NCBI GenBank assembly: GCA_910583965.1
Contig: CAJUAE010000105.1
Location: forward strand, 1 to 11,257
From: an uncultured Lachnospiraceae bacterium
Lineage (GTDB): Bacteria > Bacillota > Clostridia > Lachnospirales > Lachnospiraceae
Reading direction: 5' to 3'
Length of the DNA stretch: 11,257 nucleotides
Shown piece after piece: positions 1-6,333 of the stretch. Position 1 is the first letter of the stretch. Each line of letters starts with the position of its first letter. The position numbers were made by a program, and so were the translations under genes. The notes below the pieces were generated by a model that ran no database searches, was not told where the DNA came from, and was given only the letters and a program-made list of their open reading frames with translations.

Positions 1-608
1 TCCACAATCACAATTGGAACTGATGTTTTTTTGAGCAAATAATAACTTCCATTTTCTTTCGCTACACGTTCTTTTGTTGGTTTTAATGTTCTAATTAACT
101 GTGTCTGCATAATCTCGGCCGCCTTTTTGCTCTTGACAGAATCCTTATAATAAAACACCTGAACCCCACTTACAGAAGGATCGGGATAACTATTTTGATG
201 AATACTAACTGCCAGCGTTGGCTTTGACTCCTCTATAATATTCAGACGATTCTTCATATCACGAACCTTTTTATTGGTATCATTCTCCTTATATAAACCA
301 TTATCATCTGTCCTAGTCATCACTACATGAATACCATTCTCTTTGAGATTGCGCTCGAGCTTTAGCGCAATCGCTAGATTAATATCCTTTTCTAAAGTAT
401 TATTTACTCCAATCTTTCCTGGATCAACCCCTCCATGTCCAGCGTCTATTACAATTGTAATCTCCTCTCCATTTTTTTGAAATGTTCTCCTTGCATGTTC
501 TTCAAGTGTACTTACAAACTGCGCTGATTCTCTTGCCACCATAACCATTGCAAGCACCAGCAAAATTGCCAAGATTTTTGTTGTTGTTTTACTGCGATCT
601 GCGTTCAT
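1..608 (-). CDS. cwlD: CwlD-like N-acetylmuramoyl-L-alanine amidase (3' end outside window)
   Basis: Zinc-dependent amidase (Amidase_3 family) that cuts the bond between N-acetylmuramic acid and L-alanine in peptidoglycan. I translated it from the ATG at 608; about 202 codons are visible before the window edge. A single hydrophobic segment (about residues 11-25) suggests a signal anchor, with the domain outside the membrane. Zinc ligands are visible as His58 in DAGHGG, Glu73 in TLEKDINL and His137 in SIHQNS. The final catalytic Glu, normally in a VExGFLSN-type motif, should come right after the last visible residues (PIVIV) and lies outside the window. The order and spacing of motifs resemble Bacillus CwlD, a sporulation enzyme involved in making cortex muramic lactam, whose usual length is about 237 residues. 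The family call is firm; the sporulation role is inferred. The ribosome binding site is weak. Confidence 0.8.
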   Translation of the reverse strand, partial: MNADRSKTTTKILAILLVLAMVMVARESAQFVSTLEEHARRTFQKNGEEITIVIDAGHGGVDPGKIGVNNTLEKDINLAIALKLERNLKENGIHVVMTRTDDNGLYKENDTNKKVRDMKNRLNIIEESKPTLAVSIHQNSYPDPSVSGVQVFYYKDSVKSKKAAEIMQTQLIRTLKPTKERVAKENGSYYLLKKTSVPIVIV

Positions 609-639
609 TTCACACCCATACACAAAATCTCATTGCTAT

Positions 640-645
640 ATTATA
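640..645 (-). promoter_or_regulatory. Candidate -10 element of the amidase gene
   Basis: TATAAT on the minus strand, about 30 bp upstream of the amidase ATG. No good -35 hexamer lies at 16-18 bp, so this is a tentative promoter based on the -10 alone. Confidence 0.35.
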
Positions 646-676
646 TGAAGTCACTATTTATTTCAGCACTATAGTA

Positions 677-808
677 TGAAATCAAAGATTTCACCATCCT
701 GATTTGCACGTCCGCTAAAGCGGACAGATGGGAGTTCGCATAAAAAGTACTCCTAACCGCCTGTGGCAGTTTTCACTCACAGCAAAGGCTGCTTTGCGGA
801 GAAGTACT
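677..808. repeat. Cluster of inverted repeats in the cwlD-znuB intergenic region
   Basis: The 609-940 gap has no gene but is unusually palindromic. Visible elements are: TGAAATC/GATTTCA with a 3-nt loop (677-693); GTCCGC/GCGGAC with a TAAA loop (710-725); and a larger unit bounded by AGTACT at 746-751 and 803-808. The larger unit encloses CTGTG/CACAG (761-765/778-782) and GCAAAG/CTTTGC (782-787/792-797), with CCGC/GCGG (757-760/796-799) as competing or enclosing pairs. A further CATCTT/AAGATG pair (847-852/876-881) lies beyond the terminator. The unit could be a dispersed intergenic palindromic element or a small structured RNA. The pairings are seen in the sequence; the function is unknown. 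Confidence 0.5.
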
Positions 809-820
809 AAATTTCACACC

Positions 821-847
821 AAAAAACGCCAAAGACAGGCGTTTTTC
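821..847 (-). terminator. Terminator of the znu operon
   Basis: AAAAACGCC (822-830) pairs perfectly with GGCGTTTTT (838-846) around a 7-nt loop. On the minus strand the stem runs into six T's (821-826), a classic intrinsic terminator about 95 bp after the znuB stop. Its A and T flanks are symmetrical, so it could work in both directions. Confidence 0.8.
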
Positions 848-940
848 ATCTTGAAGCTTCACATCAAAGAGTGCAAAGATGCGGCATTCTTTCGCAAAAT
901 TTAAAATTTCTGAACCAGAATCATATTACTTAATAGAGAA

Positions 941-1792
941 TTATCGAACAATTTTTCCAATCAGGTAGTTGACAAAAAACACAGCAATATCTGCCACCAC
1001 AATTGTAGCGCCTATTGGAGTAGAAAAAAGAATCGATAACACAATTCCTGTCAATGCACAACATACTGATAGCACCGCTGCATAGATTACCACTCCTTTA
1101 AAATTTTGTATTATACACATTGCAGATAATGCTGGAAAAATTACCAGCGCTGAGATTAACAGCGATCCTACCAGATTCATTGCAAGCACAATAATAATTG
1201 CTGTGATAATGGCAATCAAATTATTGTACAAACTCGCTTTAAGTCCTGTCGCGCGCGCAAAATTTTCATCAAATGTAACTGCAAAAATACGATTGTATAA
1301 AAACACAAATACTATCACTACAATTATTGACATCACAACGCACAGCCATACCTCAGCCTTTGTCAATGTCAATATTGAGGTGGAACCAAACAGCGTACTA
1401 CACACGTCCCCAGAAATATTAGCTGATGTAGAAAATAGATTCATCACCAGATAACCGACTGCAAGCGAACCAACAGAAAGCATAGCAATTGCAGCGTCTC
1501 CATGGATTCTAGGATTCTGTCCTGTCCTGAGAATCAGAATCGCTGCAAGAATTGTCACAGGCATTACTACAATCGAATTATTGCCAAAATCGAGAAGTGT
1601 CGCCACCGCCAAAGCACCAAACGCTACATGAGACAGACCATCACCAATATAGGAAAAGCGCTTAAGCACCAATATCACACCAAGCAGCGCGGCGCAGAGC
1701 GCAATCAGCGTTCCAACAATTAGAGCGTATTGTACAAACGGATAGGTCAGATAAAATTGCAATGTTTTCACAATTCCCATTGATTCTTTCAC
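941..1792 (-). CDS. znuB: Zinc/manganese ABC transporter permease (ZnuB/AdcB-like)
   Basis: Membrane permease of a high-affinity metal importer of the ABC-3 family (ZnuB, AdcB, MntB, TroC), moving Zn2+ or Mn2+ into the cytoplasm. The 283 residues contain eight to nine hydrophobic segments. The family signature GDGLSHVAFG is at residues 50-59, and a cytoplasmic loop likely to contact the ATPase is at about 167-184 (FDENFARATGL). The start is a GTG at 1792 that overlaps the znuC stop by 4 bp (GTGA). A GGAGGGG ribosome binding site at 1800-1806 fixes this start, so the two genes are translationally coupled. It is the last gene of the operon, ahead of the terminator at 821-847. Substrate choice between zinc and manganese cannot be settled from the permease alone. 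Confidence 0.9.
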   Translation of the reverse strand: MKESMGIVKTLQFYLTYPFVQYALIVGTLIALCAALLGVILVLKRFSYIGDGLSHVAFGALAVATLLDFGNNSIVVMPVTILAAILILRTGQNPRIHGDAAIAMLSVGSLAVGYLVMNLFSTSANISGDVCSTLFGSTSILTLTKAEVWLCVVMSIIVVIVFVFLYNRIFAVTFDENFARATGLKASLYNNLIAIITAIIIVLAMNLVGSLLISALVIFPALSAMCIIQNFKGVVIYAAVLSVCCALTGIVLSILFSTPIGATIVVADIAVFFVNYLIGKIVR

Positions 1793-2490
1793 TTGTTTTC
1801 CCCTCCTAGCTCTTTCCAGAAATCACTTTTTCGATACGCCTGTGTTGTCCTAATAAAAGACTTTTCCTTCTCCACATGCAAAATATGACTGGCATACTTT
1901 ATCGCGGCATGAATATCATGTGATACCATAATAATTGTCAGTCCTTCCTGATTTAATGCTTGAATTAATTGATAAAATTCCACTGTTACTTTGGGGTCTA
2001 ACCCTGTCACAGGTTCATCGAGCACCAATAGTTTAGATGATGCGCAGAGCGCACGCGCCAAAAGCACACGCTGTTGTTGCCCGCCAGAAAGATTGCGATA
2101 GCATTCCTTTCTCAAATCCCAGATATCCATGCGACGCATATTTTTCTCTGCAAGCTGTTTTTGTGTCTTTTGAAAAAAGGGGCGCCATCCACACTGCGAA
2201 AGCGTTCCCGACAGCACGATTTCCCATACAGAAGCGGGAAAATCCTTCTGTACAAACGTCTGTTGTGGCAGATATCCAATTGCATGTGCCTCCAAGGTAT
2301 CACTATACGCAATGTGTCCCCCCATCAATGGTGTCAATCCAAGTAACGTTTTCATCAAAGTACTTTTGCCTGCACCATTTTCTCCTACAATACATAAATA
2401 ATCTCCCATTTCAACCGAGAAACTAATATGTTCTGCAACAGATGTTCCCTCATAACCCAATACCAAATCTTCACATTGAATATATGCCAT
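1789..2490 (-). CDS. znuC: Zinc/manganese ABC transporter ATP-binding protein (ZnuC-like)
   Basis: Cytoplasmic ATPase powering the metal importer. All ABC motifs are present in its 233 residues: Walker A GENGAGKST (36-44), Q-loop around 76-77 (LPQQ), signature LSGGQQQ (134-140), Walker B LLVLDEP (154-160), D-loop GLDP and switch His191 (VSHD). Length is normal for ZnuC/AdcC. The ATG at 2490 follows an AAGGAGG site with good spacing. The gene lies 16 bp after znuA and overlaps znuB by 4 bp, so all three form one transcript. The family is certain. The zinc assignment rests on the adjacent binding protein and on the Zur-like operator upstream of the operon. Confidence 0.93.
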   Translation of the reverse strand: MAYIQCEDLVLGYEGTSVAEHISFSVEMGDYLCIVGENGAGKSTLMKTLLGLTPLMGGHIAYSDTLEAHAIGYLPQQTFVQKDFPASVWEIVLSGTLSQCGWRPFFQKTQKQLAEKNMRRMDIWDLRKECYRNLSGGQQQRVLLARALCASSKLLVLDEPVTGLDPKVTVEFYQLIQALNQEGLTIIMVSHDIHAAIKYASHILHVEKEKSFIRTTQAYRKSDFWKELGGENK

Positions 2491-2506
2491 AACTTCCCTC
2501 CTTCTT

Positions 2507-3481
2507 TTATCCCAACAATTTCCTTATCATATTCAAATTTTCCTCCATTATATTCAAATAATGAACGCCTTCTTTTACCTCTTTACGAGAGACTGACTGC
2601 ATAGAATTTAATACACAAACTTGTTGCTGTCCCGACTGTGTATTTTCAATAATGACTTGTGCTAATCGGTCATCCGATCCATCAAGTACAATCACAAAAT
2701 CAAGTTCTAATTCCTCCAACTTGTTTATTAAAAATGCCACTGTCCCAAAACTAGCTTCTGTCTCCGCACTGCATCCATTAAACGCAGCATAATAATTTAA
2801 ACCATAATCCTCCACAAAATATCGAAATGGAAATCGGTCTGCAAAGAGTAGCGTATCTTTTTTCGCGTTTTCAATCGCCTTGGCAAATTGAAGGTCCAGC
2901 GCGCGCAATGCTGCGGTATATCGGTCACAATTTCTCTGATATAAATCAACATTTCTATTGTCCATTGATATAAGTTCTGTTGTTATCTCCTCCACAATAA
3001 ACGCCGCATTTTTAATCGAAAGCCAGACATGCTCATCATACTCTTGTTCTTCATGCTCCTGTTCATCATGTTCACTACTTCTGTCGACATGTTCTTCCTC
3101 TACAAGTCTCTCGCCGATAACTTCCATCATATTTATCACACGCATATCAGGATTAACTGCCTCCTTCAAGGCATCCTTCACCCAACTGTCAGATTCTCCG
3201 CCCACATAAATAAACATATCACACTTAGAAACTCTTGCGATATCTAACACAGATGGTTGAAAATTATGCAGATCTCCACCTTTGTCCATCAGTAATGTCA
3301 GTGAAACATTCTCCTCATTTCCACAAATTAAATTTGCAACCCAATCATATTGCGGAAATGTAGTGCAAACAATATGATAGCGATTATCGTCCTTAAAAAC
3401 GGTAGTATCGGTAGCACAGCCTGACAAAATACAACTACAAAATAAAATTAAAACAGCGATTGTCACAACGTTTTTTTGCAT
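2507..3481 (-). CDS. znuA: Metal-binding lipoprotein of the zinc ABC importer (ZnuA-like)
   Basis: Extracellular substrate-binding lipoprotein (cluster A-I, ZnuA/AdcA/TroA family) that captures the metal and hands it to ZnuB. I place the start at the ATG at 3481, because GGAGG lies 5 nt upstream; an upstream in-frame codon at 3514 would fall inside the operator. The protein is then 324 residues. The signal peptide ends in lipobox LSGC with lipidated Cys22. Ligand candidates are His72 (DLHNFQPS) and His151 (DEHVWLS). Between them, residues 128-151 form the acidic, His-containing loop typical of zinc rather than manganese binders. At the usual third-His position the protein has Asp215 (FADRFPFRYF), followed by GCSAETEASF. 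The acidic/His loop and the operator favour zinc; the Asp leaves some doubt. First gene of the operon. Confidence 0.88.
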   Translation of the reverse strand: MQKNVVTIAVLILFCSCILSGCATDTTVFKDDNRYHIVCTTFPQYDWVANLICGNEENVSLTLLMDKGGDLHNFQPSVLDIARVSKCDMFIYVGGESDSWVKDALKEAVNPDMRVINMMEVIGERLVEEEHVDRSSEHDEQEHEEQEYDEHVWLSIKNAAFIVEEITTELISMDNRNVDLYQRNCDRYTAALRALDLQFAKAIENAKKDTLLFADRFPFRYFVEDYGLNYYAAFNGCSAETEASFGTVAFLINKLEELELDFVIVLDGSDDRLAQVIIENTQSGQQQVCVLNSMQSVSRKEVKEGVHYLNIMEENLNMIRKLLG

Positions 3482-3509
3482 TTTTCCTCCAATAAACAAA
3501 AACAACATT

Positions 3510-3524
3510 TGCAAATGATTTGCA
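3510..3524. promoter_or_regulatory. Zur-like 7-1-7 operator
   Basis: TGCAAATGATTTGCA is a perfect 7-1-7 inverted repeat, the architecture bound by FUR-family repressors (Fur, Zur, PerR). It starts about 8 bp downstream of the -10, covering the expected transcription start of the znu operon. Repression by a zinc-loaded Zur protein is inferred from the position and the gene content. The half-site differs from the Bacillus Zur box, and no zur gene is in the window. Confidence 0.7.
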
Positions 3525-3531
3525 TTTCTAA

Positions 3532-3560
3532 ATTATAGCTATCTGTTTTTGTATTGTCAA
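3532..3560 (-). promoter_or_regulatory. Sigma-A promoter of the znu operon
   Basis: On the minus strand TTGACA (3555-3560), exactly 17 bp, then TATAAT (3532-3537): a full consensus housekeeping promoter. Such a strong promoter with an operator directly downstream fits tight repression with high output when metal is scarce. Confidence 0.88.
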
Positions 3561-3579
3561 GTGGGATTTGAAAACAAAT

Positions 3580-3610
3580 CGAGTAGAGAAGGGTTATTTT
3601 CCTCTACTCG
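3580..3610. repeat. 9-bp inverted repeat upstream of the znu promoter
   Basis: CGAGTAGAG (3580-3588) and CTCTACTCG (3602-3610) form a perfect 9-bp stem with a 13-nt loop. It is followed by a locally GC-rich run of GCGC/GCC motifs (3611-3630) that stands out in this A+T-rich intergenic DNA. It lies behind the znu promoter and beyond the GH18 terminator, so it belongs to neither gene in an obvious way. It may be part of a dispersed intergenic element. Confidence 0.5.
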
Positions 3611-3655
3611 TCGCGCGCCCTATGCGCCGCATTTCTTCTGTGTGGGTCTGTGCAT

Positions 3656-3715
3656 AAAAATGCAAAGTAAAAGTCTGCAACGACAATATTTTTTCGTTAC
3701 AGACTTTTACTTTGC
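3656..3715 (-). terminator. Long-stem terminator of the GH18 gene
   Basis: A perfect 16-bp stem (3662-3677 with 3700-3715) continues after one mismatch with five more pairs (3679-3683 with 3694-3698). On the minus strand it begins 1 nt after the GH18 stop codon and runs into five T's (3656-3660). It is much longer than a usual intrinsic terminator stem. Confidence 0.82.
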
Positions 3716-3716
3716 T

Positions 3717-5432
3717 CTATTGCGTCATATAATCAGCAATCACATCCCATACTGCCGATGTCTCCAGCCCAAGTTTCCAGCTTGCCACACCTTTGATGCC
3801 TTGGTTTTTCATAACTTGCAATTTTACTCGAATTGATTCCATATCTTCCAACCAACATTGATAGAGGGTATCACCCACTTGATACTCCACATAATTCTGA
3901 CAATACTCCTCCACCCATGTAGGAGTCATTCCGGCCCGCGCAACCCAATCTGCCTGAGCGTTCATTGTAAGCGTTGACGCCTTTAATCCATCTGGTCCTG
4001 ATTCCCACACCCTCGTGTAAAATGGAATGGCATTGATAATCTTTTCTGCTGGCACAACTTCTTTTGTGTTGGCGATTCCATCTTCCACAAACATAATCGA
4101 TGCGTTTGAGCCCGCGGCTCCACCACCTACATAGTGCTCATCATAGCCCATAATAATAATATAATCCGCGACAATTCCTTGCTCCTTGCGATTGTAATGT
4201 GCCGTGTACTCTGACGGCACATAGTTGTCCACCGAAAGGACAACACCGCGCTTTCTTGTTTCTATTGAAAGCTCCCGCAAAAACTGTACAAAATGAATTC
4301 CAGAATCACTGCGTACTTTCTCAAAGTCAATATTGACGCCATCAAGTCCATAACCATCAACCTGCGCCATTAATCCTTCTATTAAATGTCTACGATTTGC
4401 TGAAGATGAAAGCAGTTCCACAAAATCAATCTCTACTCCAAACTGGTCCACACTATCCACATCTGTTATCAACGCCCAAACTTCAATGCCCAAATCGTGT
4501 GCTCGTGCCACATAAGATGCATTTGCAATACTTGCGAAATCACCGCTATTATTGTTTAGGCGAAACCATGTTGGAGAGACAACATTAACCGTCTTTGTCC
4601 GCGCAAGTGCATTTGCAAGCGCATCGCCCCCCACTTCGTCAAACACCTGATGAAATGTAAGGTTAATCATTCCTTCCTTTTTGACATTATTGTATACAAT
4701 TTCTTGAAAGCCTGTATTACAAATCCGCTCTGTTTCTTTTTCATCTTTTAAAAATTTATTTTCCACATACCCAATAAAAGCATCTGCCGTCTTAACCTTT
4801 GACCAATTTTCCATCTGCTCAAGCACTGTCACTGCATCTCCCGCAGCAAGTTGCACCAAAATATCACTTTTGATACCACCTTGATAACGCAGCGCTGTCT
4901 TTTTAGAAAGCACTGCCTCCGTATAGCTACCCCACTCGGTATACACTTGCATATGCAGCGGCGCATCGAATACCTGATACTCAAAATTAGCGTACCGCTT
5001 CACATAATCCGCTGCAATGTATAGTGTCTCTCCCTCGTAGAATGCTGCCTTGTACCCAAGCTCTTGACCAGCGCCGGACACATACATCACATCGCTGTCA
5101 TATGCAATATTTATTTGTATTATATCAGTATCTGTCGTAAATACCAGCACCTGTTCAGCACTATTGACATAAAACCGCTCTGTAAAATACTTCTCAACCG
5201 TTGAGAGCGCAAAATAAATTACATTATCCCGCAGAAGCGCTTTCTCCTCAACAAGTGTGTCCTGAAGTACAATCGCCACTTCATCACCCTGCGCAATATG
5301 AAAATATTCCTTTAAATCTGCCTTGTTCTTAGAATAAGAATACTTTTTTAAAATCTGACCTCCCAGTGCCACTGCAATCACAATAAAAATGAGAACAATC
5401 GGCACTAGCACCGCAATTATTCGTTTTTTCAT
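3717..5432 (-). CDS. Membrane-anchored SH3 + glycoside hydrolase family 18 protein
   Basis: Probable cell-surface hydrolase of beta-1,4-linked GlcNAc polymers (peptidoglycan or chitin-like). The start is the ATG at 5432, 7 nt after GGGAGG; an upstream TTG would lie inside that ribosome binding site. The 571 residues contain a membrane anchor (about 7-25), a region resembling the copper-amine-oxidase N-terminal type domain (about 50-160), a bacterial SH3 domain (about 163-230, likely wall binding) and a GH18 barrel (about 251-571). The catalytic motif DGxxxDxE is intact as D364-G-V-N-I-D369-F-E371; MGYDEHY (428-434) and the C-terminal SWKLG (551-555) are further barrel motifs. This architecture recurs in clostridial and bacillar wall or spore hydrolases. 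Whether it acts on cortex, vegetative wall or dietary chitin cannot be decided. It is transcribed alone. Confidence 0.85.
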   Translation of the reverse strand: MKKRIIAVLVPIVLIFIVIAVALGGQILKKYSYSKNKADLKEYFHIAQGDEVAIVLQDTLVEEKALLRDNVIYFALSTVEKYFTERFYVNSAEQVLVFTTDTDIIQINIAYDSDVMYVSGAGQELGYKAAFYEGETLYIAADYVKRYANFEYQVFDAPLHMQVYTEWGSYTEAVLSKKTALRYQGGIKSDILVQLAAGDAVTVLEQMENWSKVKTADAFIGYVENKFLKDEKETERICNTGFQEIVYNNVKKEGMINLTFHQVFDEVGGDALANALARTKTVNVVSPTWFRLNNNSGDFASIANASYVARAHDLGIEVWALITDVDSVDQFGVEIDFVELLSSSANRRHLIEGLMAQVDGYGLDGVNIDFEKVRSDSGIHFVQFLRELSIETRKRGVVLSVDNYVPSEYTAHYNRKEQGIVADYIIIMGYDEHYVGGGAAGSNASIMFVEDGIANTKEVVPAEKIINAIPFYTRVWESGPDGLKASTLTMNAQADWVARAGMTPTWVEEYCQNYVEYQVGDTLYQCWLEDMESIRVKLQVMKNQGIKGVASWKLGLETSAVWDVIADYMTQ

Positions 5433-5455
5433 ACGGATACCTCCCAATTGTTCTC

Positions 5456-5464
5456 ATTATAGCA
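5456..5464 (-). promoter_or_regulatory. Extended -10 promoter of the GH18 gene
   Basis: TGC-TATAAT on the minus strand is an extended -10 (TGN immediately before TATAAT), 24 bp upstream of the ATG. The -35 region is poor. An 8-bp inverted repeat, AAGTATAT (5478-5485) and ATATACTT (5497-5504), covers the place where a -35 would sit and could be a regulator site. Confidence 0.6.
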
Positions 5465-5504
5465 AAAGATTGATACGAAGTATATAAAAAAATTGAATAT
5501 ACTT

Positions 5505-6166
5505 CCAAAAAAAGTCCCTATCATTTTTATACTGCATATGATAAAATATAATTGTCTTGTTAGCAATGCCATTTCTGCCAAAATGTGCAAGTGCTGGAGC
5601 AGTCTGTACGATTATGCATAGAGGGGTTTTATCTTCAATCTGCCACAGACTCGACCACCAAATTATATGATTGTCTTTCAGACATGGTACACTTTGCTCA
5701 AAGCTAGTATAATGTCTGACAACATTATATTGCATACACAATACATGTCAGAGACCAAAAGTTTAAAACTGTGATATATAAATTGTATAAAGCTGTCAGA
5801 ACACAATATACTTATTATTGGATTTTTAAATTGTGAAAAGTTTGGAAAAATATTTTTGCGTTATCAGCACAAGCTAATAAGACAATGAGAAGATTTTAAC
5901 AGCCCTCCTTCTTATGTAAGATTTTGTAAAATTTGTTCTTGACGCACTTTATACAAGCATTATTAGCACATTCCGAAAAAATATGCAAATCGAAATGTAA
6001 AAATTCGCCCAAAATGTAAAAAATAATACAACTTTTTTATAAAAACATCTGTTATTTTGACATTTCAGACGATATATAGAATAAAATCAAATTTCGACAT
6101 TTTTTGTAGTTCTTAATAGGATTTCTGTTATAAAATAAATTTTTTGAAAACTGTGGTCCTGTCCTA
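5505..6166. other. Long non-coding stretch with no convincing gene
   Basis: About 660 bp, strongly A+T-rich, between the divergent GH18 and mecA promoters. I see no open frame with a ribosome binding site or family resemblance. Contents seen: an 8-bp hairpin TATAATGT/ACATTATA (5708-5715/5722-5729); TGTCT/AGACA with a 3-nt loop (5672-5684); a wider AGTCTGT/ACAGACT pair (5601-5607/5645-5651); and scattered TGTCAGA or CAGAC motifs. Possible -35-like hexamers are TTGACG at 5939 and TTGACA at 6057, neither with a good -10. It could be decayed coding DNA or a large regulatory region. Confidence 0.5.
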
Positions 6167-6195
6167 TTGACTAAACCTTCTCTACATTATAATAT
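6167..6195 (+). promoter_or_regulatory. Probable mecA promoter
   Basis: TTGACT (6167-6172) is followed by TATAAT at 15 bp (6188-6193), or by the overlapping TAATAT at 17 bp (6190-6195). Transcription from here would give a leader of about 130 nt before the mecA ATG. Confidence 0.6.
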
Positions 6196-6207
6196 ATGTG
6201 AGAAGGT
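6175..6207. promoter_or_regulatory. Dyad straddling the mecA -10
   Basis: ACCTTCTC (6175-6182) and GAGAAGGT (6200-6207) are perfect complements. Inside them ACAT (6184-6187) and ATGT (6196-6199) also match, giving 12 paired bases with one unpaired T (6183) around the TATAAT. The left arm would not be transcribed from this promoter, so it is better read as a DNA operator than as an RNA hairpin. The regulator is unknown; it does not look like the CtsR direct-repeat box. Confidence 0.5.
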
Positions 6208-6297
6208 CTGTCTTCAGGCACTGTTTGGCAGACCAATCAGACAATACGCGGACACTATGAAAGTGCGAGACGCACCAGAACCCTAAATTGGGTTTTG
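6205..6297 (+). promoter_or_regulatory. Potentially structured 5' leader of mecA
   Basis: Consecutive pairings can be drawn: GGTCTG/CAGACC (6205-6210/6229-6234); CACT/AGTG (6253-6256/6262-6265), which competes with GTGCG/CGCAC (6263-6267/6271-6275); and an 8-bp stem CAGAACCC/GGGTTTTG (6276-6283/6290-6297) around TAAATT. The last stem has no T-run after it, so it is not a plain terminator. I do not recognise a known riboswitch class. Confidence 0.35.
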
Positions 6298-6333
6298 AAC
6301 ACAAGGTATTATTAATAGTGAGGATGTGAAAAT

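Noticed and set aside
2958..3209. Plus-strand Ser/Cys-rich ORF that could look like a Cys-rich peptide precursor
   Set aside because: It is the antisense of the Glu/His-rich metal-binding loop of ZnuA, whose repeated GAA/GAG/CAT codons create the pattern.
3549..3836. 95-codon plus-strand ORF over the terminator and GH18 3' end
   Set aside because: It reads through the palindrome and terminator hairpin and into the opposite strand of the GH18 coding end, with no domain and no ribosome binding site.
5457..5741. 94-codon minus-strand ORF upstream of the GH18 gene
   Set aside because: It overlaps the GH18 promoter elements, has no ribosome binding site or recognisable domain, and its low-complexity C-terminus comes from A/T-rich DNA.
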